Below, in pieces: positions 63,736 through 64,000 of a stretch of 64,000 bases of DNA. Within the stretch, counting starts at the first letter, position 1. Each line of letters starts with the position of its first letter. Position numbers and translations under genes: made by a program. The notes beneath the pieces were generated by a model. It did not search any database. It was not told where the DNA came from and saw only the letters and a list, made by a program, of their open reading frames with translations. Source of the stretch: Zeugodacus cucurbitae (taxonomy: Eukaryota > Arthropoda > Insecta > Diptera > Tephritidae); the NCBI RefSeq assembly GCF_028554725.1, contig NC_071668.1, positions 39,942,501 to 40,006,500 on the forward strand. The letters are read 5' to 3'.

Positions 63736-64000
63736 AAATATTCATTACATTAAATTATGAATTAGACATTCACTAATTTAATAAAACACAGAATTGTAAA
63801 AAACATGATTAGCTAATACATGTGTAGATTTTTACCAAATAACAGTAATAAAAAGGCAAACACAATTTTAACTTTAAACAAACCAATCTACAGATTATAT
63901 TTAGAATCGACAAAATTTCTCAAATAAATCAAAAATCGATGTCACCTGGATCTTTGTTTGTATCTTGGAGCAGCTGGTGCTCCTATCAATCAGAATCTAA

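Overview
This 64 kb window looks like intron-bearing, AT-rich insect DNA dominated by transposable elements. I infer a higher dipteran, most likely a tephritid fruit fly. The reasons are several non-LTR retrotransposon clades typical of flies (R1, Jockey, RTE, CR1-like, LOA-like), two mariner relics with DD41D spacing (the rosa-type mariners known from tephritids), a Ty3/gypsy relic, and many copies of one dispersed repeat that begins TATACTCTCGCAA. No operon, rRNA, complete tRNA, CRISPR array or bacterial gene was found. Species assignment is inference.

Layout. 1-3.4 kb: degraded R1-clade LINE. 3.4-8.4 kb: inverted copies of a composite repeat that carries tRNA T-arm-like units, enclosing a DD41D mariner fragment. 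8.6-9.4 kb: HINE-like repeat. 9.49-10.70 kb: the one convincing cellular-type gene, a three-exon 184-aa protein with a DUF4806-like C-terminus. 10.8-34.9 kb: a tandem segmental duplication of about 12 kb. Each unit holds an AT-rich tract, a tRNA-like array, an RTE fragment, a Jockey-clade LINE, an inverted RTE fragment and a terminal-inverted-repeat MITE. After duplication, unit 2 received a full-length RTE LINE (988-aa open frame, 9-bp target duplication) and a pogo-type MITE (TA duplication) and lost about 2 kb with a Tigger relic; unit 1 gained a 1.6 kb internal duplication in its Jockey pol gene.

35-41 kb: a HINE-like element, then a LOA/R1-like LINE relic split by a solo LTR (ATAC target duplication) and a TAA-flanked MITE, followed by an RTE relic. 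41-47.9 kb: a mariner relic, then a reverse-strand gypsy relic interrupted by a 3.2 kb element with hAT-like ends. 50-61 kb: two more HINE-like copies and a PIF/Harbinger relic split by a CR1-like LINE with a PHD-finger ORF1. 61.8-63.7 kb: another RTE relic.

The most interesting new signal is the ORF1/ORF2 junction of the CR1-like LINE near 55.33 kb. ORF1 ends in the canonical -1 slippery heptamer A_AAA_AAC directly before its stop. The -1 frame is ORF2, which has no upstream ATG of its own. This suggests a programmed frameshift making an ORF1-ORF2 fusion. The Jockey LINE uses a different arrangement, an ATGA start/stop overlap. The genes do not form one pathway; the window is best read as layered retrotransposon and DNA-transposon insertions, possibly heterochromatic.
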